NCBI GenBank assembly: GCA_945913255.1
Contig: CAMEDC010000001.1
Location: 62,001-126,000, forward strand
Length of the DNA stretch: 64,000 bases
Direction of reading: 5' to 3'
From: an uncultured Lachnospiraceae bacterium
GTDB taxonomy: Bacteria > Bacillota > Clostridia > Lachnospirales > Lachnospiraceae
The notes beneath the pieces are model-generated. The model was not told the origin of the DNA. It did no database searches and worked only from the letters and a program-made list of their open reading frames with translations. The position numbers and the translations under genes were made by a program. Of the stretch, positions 27,753 to 36,785 are shown one piece after another (the first letter of the stretch is position 1; every line of letters starts with the position of its first letter).

Positions 27753-29549
27753 TCAATTTTTTTCCAAAAGTATCATTTTTTGAGATTTTTCTTCATTCAT
27801 TTTTTTCAAATCCGCTTCTGAAATAGAAAACGCCATAATACATCCCATTCCCCATTTTGCCTGAACTTTTATCTGCGAAAGTTCCCCAAAGTAAAGACGC
27901 AGTCTGTTATTGACATTCGCTAGACCAATTTGATGAACATCCGCATTTCTAATAGATTCCCGAAGCCGTTCACACTCTTCCCTTGTCATGCCAACACCGT
28001 TATCAATAACCTTAAAATATATCCTTTGTTCTCGCTCATATACTCTCAACTTAATATATCCGCATCCGTCTTTATATCGGATACCATGCAAGATACTATT
28101 TTCTACCAAAGGCTGGAGCATCAGCCGGAATACCGGGAAATCGAGCAAATTTTCGTCTACCTCATAATAAATTATAAATTTATCGCCAAAACGTATTTTT
28201 TGAATTGCAACATATTTTTTTAAATATGCTATTTCTTCTCTTAAGGAAATCGGCTCTAATGGATCCGCAAGGGAATATTTCAATATGTCTGCCAGATTCT
28301 CCAACACCCTCTGCGCTTTTAAGGAACCTGTTCCAAGTTTTTTCACTTCAAGCTGAACCGTCTGTAAGGTATTGAACAGAAAATGAGGATTTATTTGAAG
28401 CTGCAATGCTTCCAACTGGCTCAGTTCCTTCTCATACTGCTTTCTTTTCAATTCATCCTTCAGCTTCATATCTTGTAGGAATAAATATATAATGTTGTTC
28501 ATAATAACATCATATTCATCTTTTATTTCAGATTTATGAGATACTGTATATACTCCCTGTTCCGCATCATGAAATACATTTATCATATAATGCAACTGCT
28601 TAAAAGTCCTGCTCGTATTAAGGTAAGCAAGAACCAGCATTATTAATGCATTTAGGATAAATATGAGAATGAACAAGTGAATTGCAGAAACCATGGATTC
28701 TTTTTTTTCCTGATAATCCATCAAAGAAACCACTCTTATCCCAAATTCAGAATTTTCGGCACTATGAATCATATATCGATGTCCGGCTAATTTCTCCCAA
28801 ACAATTTTATTTGCGGAATCTTGATACAAATACCAGTCAAAAGAATCCTCTAAACCATTTTTATCATGCCATGCAAAAATTACCTGTTCCTCATCATTCA
28901 GAAACAGAATCGTTTCGTTACTACCAGACAATATGTCATCCAACAATTCTCTATATTCATTAACATCAATATTAACAATGACAACTCCATTTAAAAGCAG
29001 CATTTTCTGATAAAAAGTCAATACTTGCTTATTTCCTCCATAAGAGGAATCCATTCTTGTCTCCACTATGCTTCTGGTCCCTTCCTTTAAGTTCTGACAG
29101 CTTTGCCACCACCCTTCCCGATCTTCATCCAGAACCTCAGCAACCCCTTCACCAGATTTAAAATAATAGTCATATCCGTTCAGGTATAAATAAACTGACT
29201 TAATAAAGGGATAAGATGCTGTCACGCTATAAAGCATAGCTTTCATATTTCTTTGATATATAGCATCACTATAGGATAACTGTAAATTGTCCCCTCTTCT
29301 TAGCAATTTTTTTAGCGATAACGCCATATAAGCATCGTTCGTAAATTGCTGGTTTTGAAACAATACATTGTTTATCATTAGATCCAAATTTGCATTCACG
29401 CTGGCCAGAGAGTTTTTTCCCTCCTGGTCAATCTTCTTATCCATTTCCGAATGAAAAGCTGCCATAAAAAAGATAAACACAATACATGTCGGTACCATTA
29501 GCAGCAGTAAATAACGAATAAATCTCTTTTGGAAAAAAACCTTCTGCAT
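27753..29549 (-). CDS. Sensor histidine kinase (YesM type)
   Basis: The 598-residue membrane kinase has a membrane segment at residues 12-32, an outside sensor domain of about 250 residues, a second membrane segment near residues 290-310, a HAMP-like linker, the His_kinase motif ALQLQINPHFLFNTLQTVQLE near residue 385 with the phosphorylated His, and an ATPase domain (MLQPLVENSILHGI, VIDNGVGMT). Relatives sense oligosaccharides or sugar binding proteins outside the cell. It is paired with the response regulator just upstream and lies before a sugar importer. Confidence 0.93.
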   Translation of the reverse strand: MQKVFFQKRFIRYLLLLMVPTCIVFIFFMAAFHSEMDKKIDQEGKNSLASVNANLDLMINNVLFQNQQFTNDAYMALSLKKLLRRGDNLQLSYSDAIYQRNMKAMLYSVTASYPFIKSVYLYLNGYDYYFKSGEGVAEVLDEDREGWWQSCQNLKEGTRSIVETRMDSSYGGNKQVLTFYQKMLLLNGVVIVNIDVNEYRELLDDILSGSNETILFLNDEEQVIFAWHDKNGLEDSFDWYLYQDSANKIVWEKLAGHRYMIHSAENSEFGIRVVSLMDYQEKKESMVSAIHLFILIFILNALIMLVLAYLNTSRTFKQLHYMINVFHDAEQGVYTVSHKSEIKDEYDVIMNNIIYLFLQDMKLKDELKRKQYEKELSQLEALQLQINPHFLFNTLQTVQLEVKKLGTGSLKAQRVLENLADILKYSLADPLEPISLREEIAYLKKYVAIQKIRFGDKFIIYYEVDENLLDFPVFRLMLQPLVENSILHGIRYKDGCGYIKLRVYEREQRIYFKVIDNGVGMTREECERLRESIRNADVHQIGLANVNNRLRLYFGELSQIKVQAKWGMGCIMAFSISEADLKKMNEEKSQKMILLEKN

Positions 29550-29560
29550 TTCTGTTTCCC

Positions 29561-30295
29561 CTAGTCTGCTATATTTTTACCATTTCGATATTCTTTCGGG
29601 GTCATTCCATAATACGCTTTAAATGCTCTTGAAAAATTTTTAGGATTATCGTATCCGATATAATATGCAATATCATAACTCTTATAATGGATATCACCCA
29701 ACAATTCACATGCCTTTTCCATTCGAGTCTTCATTAGATACTCCGCAAATCCCCTTCCGCATTTTTCCTTAAATAATTTGGAAAGATAGCCAGGACTTAA
29801 ATTTACCAGAACTGCAGCTTCCTCTAAAGAAGCTTCGTTGTAATTCTCTTTAATGTATTCCTTCACAGACCGTATAATCTGTTCATAATAAGTTTCCGGC
29901 TTTTCTTCCGTTACCGCATATTTTTTGTCCAGTTCTTCCTTAATTTTTTTAAAACAATTAATCAGATCTGTTCCTTTCAGCGGCTTCAGCAGGTAATCCA
30001 CAACGCCGTTACGAATAGCGCAACGAAAATATTCATAGTTCTGATAACTGCTAATAAAAATAATCTTAATTTCAGGATTTACAGCCAATACCTGCTCACA
30101 TAGCTGCATACCATCCATATCAGGCATCTCAATATCGCTCATTAAGACATCTGTTCCGTGTTCGGAAATATGCCGAAGTGCCGCCCTTGCCTCCTGGAAA
30201 CAGGTCACTTCAAAACCAATCTCATTCCACGGAAACAAATTGGAAATTCCTTCGGCAATATTCTTTTCATCGTCTACTATCACCAACTGATACAT
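29561..30295 (-). CDS. Response regulator with AraC-type DNA-binding domain (compact YesN)
   Basis: The 244-residue protein has a receiver domain (LVIVDDEKNIAEGI, MSDIEMPDMDG with the phosphorylated Asp near residue 55, and LLKPLKGTDL) joined almost directly to a C-terminal AraC double helix-turn-helix (EASLEEAAVLVNLSPGYLSKL, IAYYIGYDNPKNFSRAFK). Ordinary YesN proteins are about 500 residues with a middle domain; that domain is missing here. It is encoded 11 bases before its kinase. Confidence 0.93.
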   Translation of the reverse strand: MYQLVIVDDEKNIAEGISNLFPWNEIGFEVTCFQEARAALRHISEHGTDVLMSDIEMPDMDGMQLCEQVLAVNPEIKIIFISSYQNYEYFRCAIRNGVVDYLLKPLKGTDLINCFKKIKEELDKKYAVTEEKPETYYEQIIRSVKEYIKENYNEASLEEAAVLVNLSPGYLSKLFKEKCGRGFAEYLMKTRMEKACELLGDIHYKSYDIAYYIGYDNPKNFSRAFKAYYGMTPKEYRNGKNIAD

Positions 30296-30367
30296 AGTAA
30301 TCCCCCTCTTTATTGTATCATATCAAAATTATGGCCTGATAGCAAACACCAATCGATAATAAGACCG

Positions 30368-32812
30368 TCATTTTATTTCCGCATCCAATGCAGGCAATAC
30401 CTGGGAAAAGTCCATATCGGATGCATAATAGAATTTTGTATAGCAGGTCTGATTATAGCAGTTATTCTGCCACGCAATTCCTGTTCTGTACATCACATCA
30501 TGCATCAGCGTAAAGAGCTTGTGATGAGAAAGTTCCAGTCCTGTGTATATTCTGATGGCACTGCTGTCCTCCGTCCGCAAAAGCAGTTCCTCTCTGTAGT
30601 CTCCGAAAATGTCCGCCACCAGACAGGGATTGCCCTTCGTGCCGTTATTTGTCAAGGTTCCCTCAGGCTTCAGTAAAATGCCGTGTGTATTATCGTTTAT
30701 CACACCGGTCTGGCAATCATGCAGATAATCTACTCCGTCTATCACCTGAGTGGACAAATCCGCAGCAAATCGAATGGCCTGATTGGTTCCAAGTACCTTG
30801 TCCGGAAGCTTATTTCCCTTGCAGTCGTACATCTCCTTCACCCAGACGGAAAATCCCCTGACATCAGGGCTGACATCTCCCACCATGCATCTTCCCAAAT
30901 CCGTTTCCGCATATTCTCCGAAAAGTGCCTCTCCGGTTTCGGCATCTCTCAACGCCCAGCCAAAGGGTGCTGCCGCAGCTCCCTCAAAAACATTAAAGAT
31001 CTGGAATCCGGGTCTGTCTGGGTTCATGACGGCAACATGCATGGAATCCCCATGTCCGAATTTTGCCGGTGTGCCATCCGGAAGTTCCCCCCAGGAAGAA
31101 TACAAAACACTTCCGTCATGATCAATCACAGCTGCGCCATAGATAATTTCCTGACAGCCGTCATCATCCACATCGGCTGCAGACAGGCTGTGATTCCCCT
31201 GCCCTGCCAGGATTCCGTACACCGGATCGGTTCCGACCCCGCCGTGAGGATTGTCATGAAACGGATTCCGCATCGGCACAAATCCGCTATCTACATCAAA
31301 TTTTAACCGATGCTTCCCTTCAAAAAAGTCGTATGCCGCAATTGTCGTTCTCGTATAATATCCCCTGCAGATAACAAGATAAGGCCTCTCGCCGTCCAAA
31401 TAGGCCACCCCCGACAGGAAACGGTCCACTCGGTTGCAGGGCTCTATGCGCTTCATTGCATAATCGCCCCAGCGCAGTCCGTCATCTATCCTGGGATGGG
31501 GGAAATCTATTGTCTCCAGTTCCTCTCCGTTTCCACCGAACATCGTCAGATATTCCGGTCCGCTGTAAATAAACCCTTCAAACTCTCTCAGTTGGTTTTT
31601 GGGGCTTTTCGCCGGTGCATAAACATCCAGGAAGTAATCTGTCAGTTCGCCGGCATCCTTCTCCGAAAGCGGATAGGAATAGAACGGTTCCCTGCCAAAG
31701 CACTCTTCCAGAGTCGCAGGCCACTGACCGGTTTTCACTTCCTCATATTCCGCCCACTCCATGAACACTCTTTTTATGTGTTCCGCGTAATCGGCAGCGC
31801 TGCACACATAATTGTCTTCATTCGTAATTCCCGCCGCTTTGTCTCTTTCCGGAATCGTGATATAGCTGCGGGTTTTCACGCTGCCATCTTCGCGAAAGAC
31901 AGTCATGCAGGTGCCGGGAGCTGTCTTTACGGACATTTCCGCCTTTCCGTCCCCGTCAAAATCGTACACCATAAACTGAGTATAGTGGGCGCCTGCACGA
32001 ATATTGGGTCCCATATCAAGCCGCCACAAAAGTCTTCCGTCAAACTTGTAGCAGTCAATATAGCACCTTCCCGTATATCCTCTGTGGGATACATCGTGGG
32101 CATTGGAGGGATCCCATTTTACAAAAAACTCATATTCTCCGTCTCCATCCACATCACCTACGCTCATATCGTTTGCACTGTAGACATATTCCTCGCCGGA
32201 AGGTGTTACCCCTCCCTCCGGTTTCCTCATCGGTATTTCATAATATGCCTTTTCATTCACTTTGACAGGCTCACAGGGCTCCTCCTGCGTATCGCCATGC
32301 AGTGCCGCAACCGCGTAAGAATCCTCACCTGTTCCTTCTTTATCCAGATAATTGGTGCTGTCCGTGACAAGCACCAGTTTTTTCCCATTTTTAAATACAA
32401 CATAATCCGTTCCGCTCATACCGGTGGCAGTATATCCCGTCACCTCCTGAAGCAGCATTCTCCAACTTAAAAAAACGCCTTCTTCCGTATGAATCGCTAT
32501 CAGTCCCCTGTTCAGCTTTTCCAGTTGTTCCCTGAACACTTTTTTTACCGGCGTTTTCAGCAGACTGCTCTCTCCAACGAGTTTATTCTCTCTCCATGCT
32601 TCTACTTTTATATAATAAGGAATATGCGTTGCTTTATTCAAAGTAAATTCCGCGGCTTTCGTTTCGGCCACACATTTATATTCCATTTCTTCCGTATATC
32701 TGTCAGACCAGTATACCTTATACAAATTATCCGGACACTCCGTTTCCGGCTGCCACTTTACTTTCAAAAAAGTATCTTCTATCGTATCTGCCCAAAGCTT
32801 TATCTGAAACAT
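30368..32812 (-). CDS. Rhamnogalacturonan lyase, polysaccharide lyase family 11
   Basis: This 814-residue enzyme cuts the rhamnose-galacturonate backbone of pectin by elimination. The first about 190 residues look like two FnIII-type beta domains. The family-11 beta-propeller follows, with repeated calcium-binding DxDxDG motifs (GDVDGDGEYEFFVKWDPSNA, YDFDGDGKAEMSVKTAPGT, ADVDDDGCQEIIYG) and SHRGYTGRCYIDCYKFDG. There is no signal peptide or membrane anchor, so it probably works in the cytoplasm on imported oligomers. Two in-frame ATGs four codons apart compete; the second has GGAG at 6 bases. Its place between two importers and the YesMN pair defines this as a pectin locus. Confidence 0.93.
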   Translation of the reverse strand: MFQIKLWADTIEDTFLKVKWQPETECPDNLYKVYWSDRYTEEMEYKCVAETKAAEFTLNKATHIPYYIKVEAWRENKLVGESSLLKTPVKKVFREQLEKLNRGLIAIHTEEGVFLSWRMLLQEVTGYTATGMSGTDYVVFKNGKKLVLVTDSTNYLDKEGTGEDSYAVAALHGDTQEEPCEPVKVNEKAYYEIPMRKPEGGVTPSGEEYVYSANDMSVGDVDGDGEYEFFVKWDPSNAHDVSHRGYTGRCYIDCYKFDGRLLWRLDMGPNIRAGAHYTQFMVYDFDGDGKAEMSVKTAPGTCMTVFREDGSVKTRSYITIPERDKAAGITNEDNYVCSAADYAEHIKRVFMEWAEYEEVKTGQWPATLEECFGREPFYSYPLSEKDAGELTDYFLDVYAPAKSPKNQLREFEGFIYSGPEYLTMFGGNGEELETIDFPHPRIDDGLRWGDYAMKRIEPCNRVDRFLSGVAYLDGERPYLVICRGYYTRTTIAAYDFFEGKHRLKFDVDSGFVPMRNPFHDNPHGGVGTDPVYGILAGQGNHSLSAADVDDDGCQEIIYGAAVIDHDGSVLYSSWGELPDGTPAKFGHGDSMHVAVMNPDRPGFQIFNVFEGAAAAPFGWALRDAETGEALFGEYAETDLGRCMVGDVSPDVRGFSVWVKEMYDCKGNKLPDKVLGTNQAIRFAADLSTQVIDGVDYLHDCQTGVINDNTHGILLKPEGTLTNNGTKGNPCLVADIFGDYREELLLRTEDSSAIRIYTGLELSHHKLFTLMHDVMYRTGIAWQNNCYNQTCYTKFYYASDMDFSQVLPALDAEIK

Positions 32813-32870
32813 ATCCCTCTCCATTTCCGTGGCAATTCTTTATTCTGTCTGCCCGCCATTTTTTATGTAG

Positions 32871-32910
32871 GAAAGCCACCGAAATCCGTTGCCGGATAAC
32901 GGTGGCTTTC
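32871..32910 (-). other. Stem-loop between binding protein and lyase genes
   Basis: GAAAGCCACCG and CGGTGGCTTTC pair perfectly; the loop can fold further. The sequence after it on the minus strand is not U-rich, so it is more likely a stabilising or partial termination element between the second importer and the lyase gene than a full terminator. Confidence 0.6.
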
Positions 32911-32935
32911 AGAAGTTCTTCTTAATTTATAAGTA

Positions 32936-34564
32936 TTACTTATTTGCCTGATACTGCTCGTTTACTTCAGCAATGATTGCATCATAACCCTGTGATCTGA
33001 TGTCATCAAGCTGTTTCTTGAACTGCTCCAGAGTGATTGCACCGCAGATATACTGTGTTCTTGCAGCAGTTGCAGCGGTATCCAGAGTTGCGCCCTCAGT
33101 AGAATAGGTCTCAGAGTTTACAAGGAAGGAAAGAGCAGGATTAATCTCCGCATAGGGCAGAGCTGCTGCATAAGCTGCATTCTGTGCATCATTGAACTTA
33201 TCCGACTTAACAGGAACTCTCTCGGAAGTAGCCTCAGTGGAAGGAAGGAAAGTAAGCAGCTGGTTCAGGCCCTTGTAGTTGTTAGCCAGAACCTCATCCT
33301 CGGTATCTGTCTGTACAAGATGACCATCTTCCATCTTGTAGTTAACGCCTTCCAGACCATACTGGGTAATTGTAAGCATTTCCGGATCGCAGAGCTTATC
33401 CAACAGTGTCAGTGCTGCTTCAATCTTCTCCTCTGTGTCCAGAGTGGTAGCGGAAAGTGTGAAGAATCCGTTGTAACCGGCAGTTGCAAGTGTATGTCCG
33501 TTCACTGCGCCATACAGAACCATGGAAGCAGGCTGGGAGCTGTCAACTACAGAAGGGGTATAGGTTTCCTCCGTCTCAAAGTACTTCCAGATACGCTTAC
33601 CGGAGTCAAGCACATCGATGTAAACACCGTTCTCACCTGTCTTACATCCGTTTGACCAGGAATCGGTAGGTCTGGAAGCCCAGTCTTTCGGCATCAGACC
33701 ATCATCATAAAGCTTCTTGATGTACTCAACAGCTTCGAAGTAATTGTCTGTCATCCATACGGGAACAAGCTGTCCGTTTACATCCTGCCAGCCGTTACCG
33801 CAGCCGAACCATGTCTGAATGATATCGAAAGGACCTGTATAAAGGGTCATCTCCATACCGATTGTATCATCCACACCATTTCCATCGGGATCGTTATAGG
33901 TAAATGCATACAGCATGTTGTAAACATCATCGGGAGTTGCGTTCTCAGGAAGCTCTACACCCAGCTTCTCTGCCCAGTCCTGACGATAGGAAAGACCATA
34001 ACGTCCAACCACACGGGTACGGGGAACTGCAATCAGCTTACCGTCAACAGTCAGGTTTGCTGCAACGCTCTCGGACATTGCGGACAGATTAGGATATTTC
34101 GCGGAATCCCAGATGTAGTTGTTCAGGTCAATAAAAGCACCGTTCTTTGCTGCGGATACCACATCACCGGTAACGGTACCACCCCAGGACATAATCTGCG
34201 GCATTGTCTTGGGAGAAGCAAGTGCCAGTGAGTTTTTCTCTGCAAGTGCATCGTTTGCATACCATACCAGATCCAAATCAACTCCTGTGTAATCTTCAAT
34301 TTCCTGAAGAATCTGTTCTGCATAATCACCGGTGTTGTTAACACCTGCATTCAAATCGATAACAGACCAGGTAATCGTCTGACGCTCAGCGGGAGCTGCT
34401 GCCTCGGAGCTTCCCTCCGTTGATGCTGCAGTACTGCTTGCAGTGCTTCCAGCTGTCTGACTGCTACTGCTACTGCTGCTTTCGCTGCCGCATGCTGCCA
34501 TGCTCAGAGCTGTGGCAGAAGCAAGCACAAGTGCAAGAACTTTGTTAAAACTTTTTCTTTTCAT
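32936..34564 (-). CDS. Oligosaccharide ABC transporter binding lipoprotein (LipO/YtcQ type)
   Basis: The 542-residue lipoprotein has the signal peptide MKRKSFNKVLALVLASA and lipobox SMAACG, then a Ser/Ala/Thr-rich linker of about 30 residues and a large binding domain. The length and the domain pattern match the LipO/YtcQ group that goes with LplB and YtcP permeases and usually takes up long oligosaccharides such as rhamnogalacturonan or other plant wall fragments. AGGAGG precedes the start. The stretch between it and the permease gene (74 bases) shows nothing notable. Confidence 0.92.
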   Translation of the reverse strand: MKRKSFNKVLALVLASATALSMAACGSESSSSSSSQTAGSTASSTAASTEGSSEAAAPAERQTITWSVIDLNAGVNNTGDYAEQILQEIEDYTGVDLDLVWYANDALAEKNSLALASPKTMPQIMSWGGTVTGDVVSAAKNGAFIDLNNYIWDSAKYPNLSAMSESVAANLTVDGKLIAVPRTRVVGRYGLSYRQDWAEKLGVELPENATPDDVYNMLYAFTYNDPDGNGVDDTIGMEMTLYTGPFDIIQTWFGCGNGWQDVNGQLVPVWMTDNYFEAVEYIKKLYDDGLMPKDWASRPTDSWSNGCKTGENGVYIDVLDSGKRIWKYFETEETYTPSVVDSSQPASMVLYGAVNGHTLATAGYNGFFTLSATTLDTEEKIEAALTLLDKLCDPEMLTITQYGLEGVNYKMEDGHLVQTDTEDEVLANNYKGLNQLLTFLPSTEATSERVPVKSDKFNDAQNAAYAAALPYAEINPALSFLVNSETYSTEGATLDTAATAARTQYICGAITLEQFKKQLDDIRSQGYDAIIAEVNEQYQANK

Positions 34565-34638
34565 ATAATCCTCCTATAATAAAAATTATTTATGTTGCAA
34601 CGGAACAGAACTTTTCCCCATTCCGAAGGCATACGCAT

Positions 34639-35550
34639 TTATCCTTTGACTGCTCCGACCATGACACCCTTTGTGAAGTACTTCTGTACAAAAGGATATA
34701 CACAGAGGATCGGCACAGTTGCAATTACCGTGCAGGCCATCTTAACGGCTTTGTCAGGCGGTGCACCATTCAGATCATAATAGTCCATAACAGCATCCGA
34801 AAAAGAAGATGACAGCAAAATCAAAGAACGCAGCTGAATCTGAATCGGATACTTTTCCGCACTTGACAGATAAATCATGGAACCGAAATAGTCATTCCAG
34901 AAGCCCACACCATAAAACAGGGAAATGGATGCGATAACGGGCTTTGACAGAGGCAGCGCCACCTTTGTAAAAATCTGCAGATCATTTGCGCCATCCATAT
35001 AGGAAGCCTCATCCAGTTCTGTGGGAAGTCCCTGGAAAAACTTTTTAATAATAATCATGTTAAAGGGATTGATCAGTCCGGGGAGAATCAATGCCCAGTA
35101 TGTATCCAGCAATCCATATGCAGAGTAAACAATGTAGGAAGGAATCATGCCGCCTCCGAAGAGCATGGTCACGATCACCATATTCATCATCCAGTTTCTG
35201 CCTCTGAAATGAGATTTGGAAAGAGGATACGCAAAGGTCAGTGAAAACAACATACACATGAGAGTTCCCAATGTTGTCAGGATAATGGAGTTTTTAAGTC
35301 CTCTCAGGATATTTGCTGTATTAATTGCGTACTTATACGCATTCAGAGACCAGGTTGTCGGTATAATAAAGAATGCCTTTTCCGTCAATTCTTTCTCTGT
35401 CGCGAAGGAACCTGCTATCACATAAAGGAAAGGTGCCACGGTACTAAGTGCAATCAGGCCAAGCACAACATAAATAATTACATCTACGATACGGTCGCCA
35501 ACGCTTTTCTTTACTCTGACGCCGTTTTTTACCATCTGTTTTTTTGCCAC
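34639..35550 (-). CDS. Oligosaccharide ABC transporter permease (YtcP/LplC type)
   Basis: The 303-residue protein has six hydrophobic segments after a basic N-tail (MAKKQMVKNGVRVKK) and an EAA loop ELDEASYMDGANDLQIFTKV near residues 190-210. It ends in QKYFTKGVMVGAVKG, the usual end of this subfamily. It is encoded 19 bases after the LplB-type gene. The ATPase is not encoded here. Confidence 0.92.
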   Translation of the reverse strand: MAKKQMVKNGVRVKKSVGDRIVDVIIYVVLGLIALSTVAPFLYVIAGSFATEKELTEKAFFIIPTTWSLNAYKYAINTANILRGLKNSIILTTLGTLMCMLFSLTFAYPLSKSHFRGRNWMMNMVIVTMLFGGGMIPSYIVYSAYGLLDTYWALILPGLINPFNMIIIKKFFQGLPTELDEASYMDGANDLQIFTKVALPLSKPVIASISLFYGVGFWNDYFGSMIYLSSAEKYPIQIQLRSLILLSSSFSDAVMDYYDLNGAPPDKAVKMACTVIATVPILCVYPFVQKYFTKGVMVGAVKG

Positions 35551-35569
35551 TTGTCACGCTCTCCTTTCT

Positions 35570-36538
35570 TTAATATAGTCCGCTCTCACCGCACATCTTC
35601 GCAACACGGTCAGAAATAAGTACCATGATCATACCCACCACTGATTTAAACATACCCGCGGCTGCCGAGAAGGAATACTGTCCACTCTTGATACCTTTCG
35701 TATAAATGTAAGTATCAAATACTTCAGCTCTCGATATATTCAGGTCGTTTCTCATCAGGAATATCTGTTCATATCCTGTGTTCAGCAATCCACCGACACG
35801 GAGAATCAACATCATTACAATCGTACCTCTGATGGCAGGCAATGTAATGTGCCACATCAGTCTCCATCTTCCGGCACCGTCAACTTTTGCAGCCTCGTAG
35901 AGTTCCTGATCCACACCGGAAAGCGCTGCCAGGAAAACGATTGTTCCGTATCCCGACTCTCGCCAGATGTCCTGCCCGATAATCAATCCCCAGAAAGTAT
36001 TTGCATTCTGCAGAATGTCAAAGGAATGTCCTGTTATCATCTGATAAATCAGATTGATGATACCATCTGTTACGTTAAACAGCTGGTAAGTCAGGCTCGC
36101 CACAATAACCCAGGATACAAAGTGAGGTATGTAAACCAATGTCTGTACGACTCTCTTATAACCACTGTGCGTCACCTCGTTCAGGAACAGGGAAAGAATA
36201 ATAGGCGCAGGGAAATATAAGAACAGTGACAGCAGGCTGATACCCAACGTATTGTAGAGCAGCGTTCCGAAGTCATGCATACTGAAAAACTTCTGGAACT
36301 GTGCGAATCCTACCCAGTCACTCGCCCAAATTCCCTTGAAGGGACTATAATCCTTGAATGCAATTACCAAGCCACCCATCGGAACATAACGGAACAGGAT
36401 GAAATAAATAAATCCCGGCAGCCACAGGAGATACAGCCATTTATGTTGAATAATGTACTGTCCCGTGCTCATCCGGTGAGGTTTGATTTCCCGACCGTCC
36501 TCAAGAATGACATATCCTTTTTTTGCTTTTTTTGCCAT
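35570..36538 (-). CDS. Oligosaccharide ABC transporter permease (LplB type)
   Basis: The 322-residue protein has six hydrophobic segments, a cytoplasmic N-tail of about 35 residues, and an EAA loop ELYEAAKVDGAGRWRLMWHI near residues 225-245. It starts with MAKKAKKGYVILEDG after GAAAGGTGG. It is the first gene of the second importer and follows a 247-base gap holding a large hairpin and a probable, weakly defined promoter (AT-rich, TAAAAT with TTACGT). Confidence 0.92.
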   Translation of the reverse strand: MAKKAKKGYVILEDGREIKPHRMSTGQYIIQHKWLYLLWLPGFIYFILFRYVPMGGLVIAFKDYSPFKGIWASDWVGFAQFQKFFSMHDFGTLLYNTLGISLLSLFLYFPAPIILSLFLNEVTHSGYKRVVQTLVYIPHFVSWVIVASLTYQLFNVTDGIINLIYQMITGHSFDILQNANTFWGLIIGQDIWRESGYGTIVFLAALSGVDQELYEAAKVDGAGRWRLMWHITLPAIRGTIVMMLILRVGGLLNTGYEQIFLMRNDLNISRAEVFDTYIYTKGIKSGQYSFSAAAGMFKSVVGMIMVLISDRVAKMCGESGLY

Positions 36539-36697
36539 GTCAAACCACCTTTCTGCACTCTCTGAAATTTTCAGTCCCCGGCTTTTTGCGGTTCGTCATT
36601 TCTTTCAAAAATGGCTATCAAAAGCGCCGGTCTTTACTGTAATTTTATAAATAAATAAGAATTACGTAAATAATCAAAACCTTTCCTAAAAGCAAAA

Positions 36698-36767
36698 TGC
36701 TCACATTATCGTCGTTTTGCACATATCCTTTGTGAGTTTTTGTGCAAAACAACCGATAATGTGAGCA
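36698..36767 (-). terminator. Long two-step hairpin after the YesS-type gene
   Basis: A 14-bp outer arm pair (TGCTCACATTATCG and complement) encloses a 10-bp pair GTTTTGCACA/TGTGCAAAAC. On the minus strand the sequence after it is TTTTGCTTTT. It starts 18 bases after the regulator stop codon. It is much longer than normal terminators here and could also be a protein-binding site. Confidence 0.65.
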
Positions 36768-36785
36768 ATAATCATTTTCTAGAAA

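Noticed and set aside
31310-32470. 386-codon open frame on the plus strand
   Set aside because: It is antisense to the PL11 lyase gene, with no recognisable domain and no promoter or ribosome site.
30368-32824. Secreted rhamnogalacturonan lyase
   Set aside because: Neither possible start gives a hydrophobic signal segment; the N-terminus is polar and folds as a beta domain.
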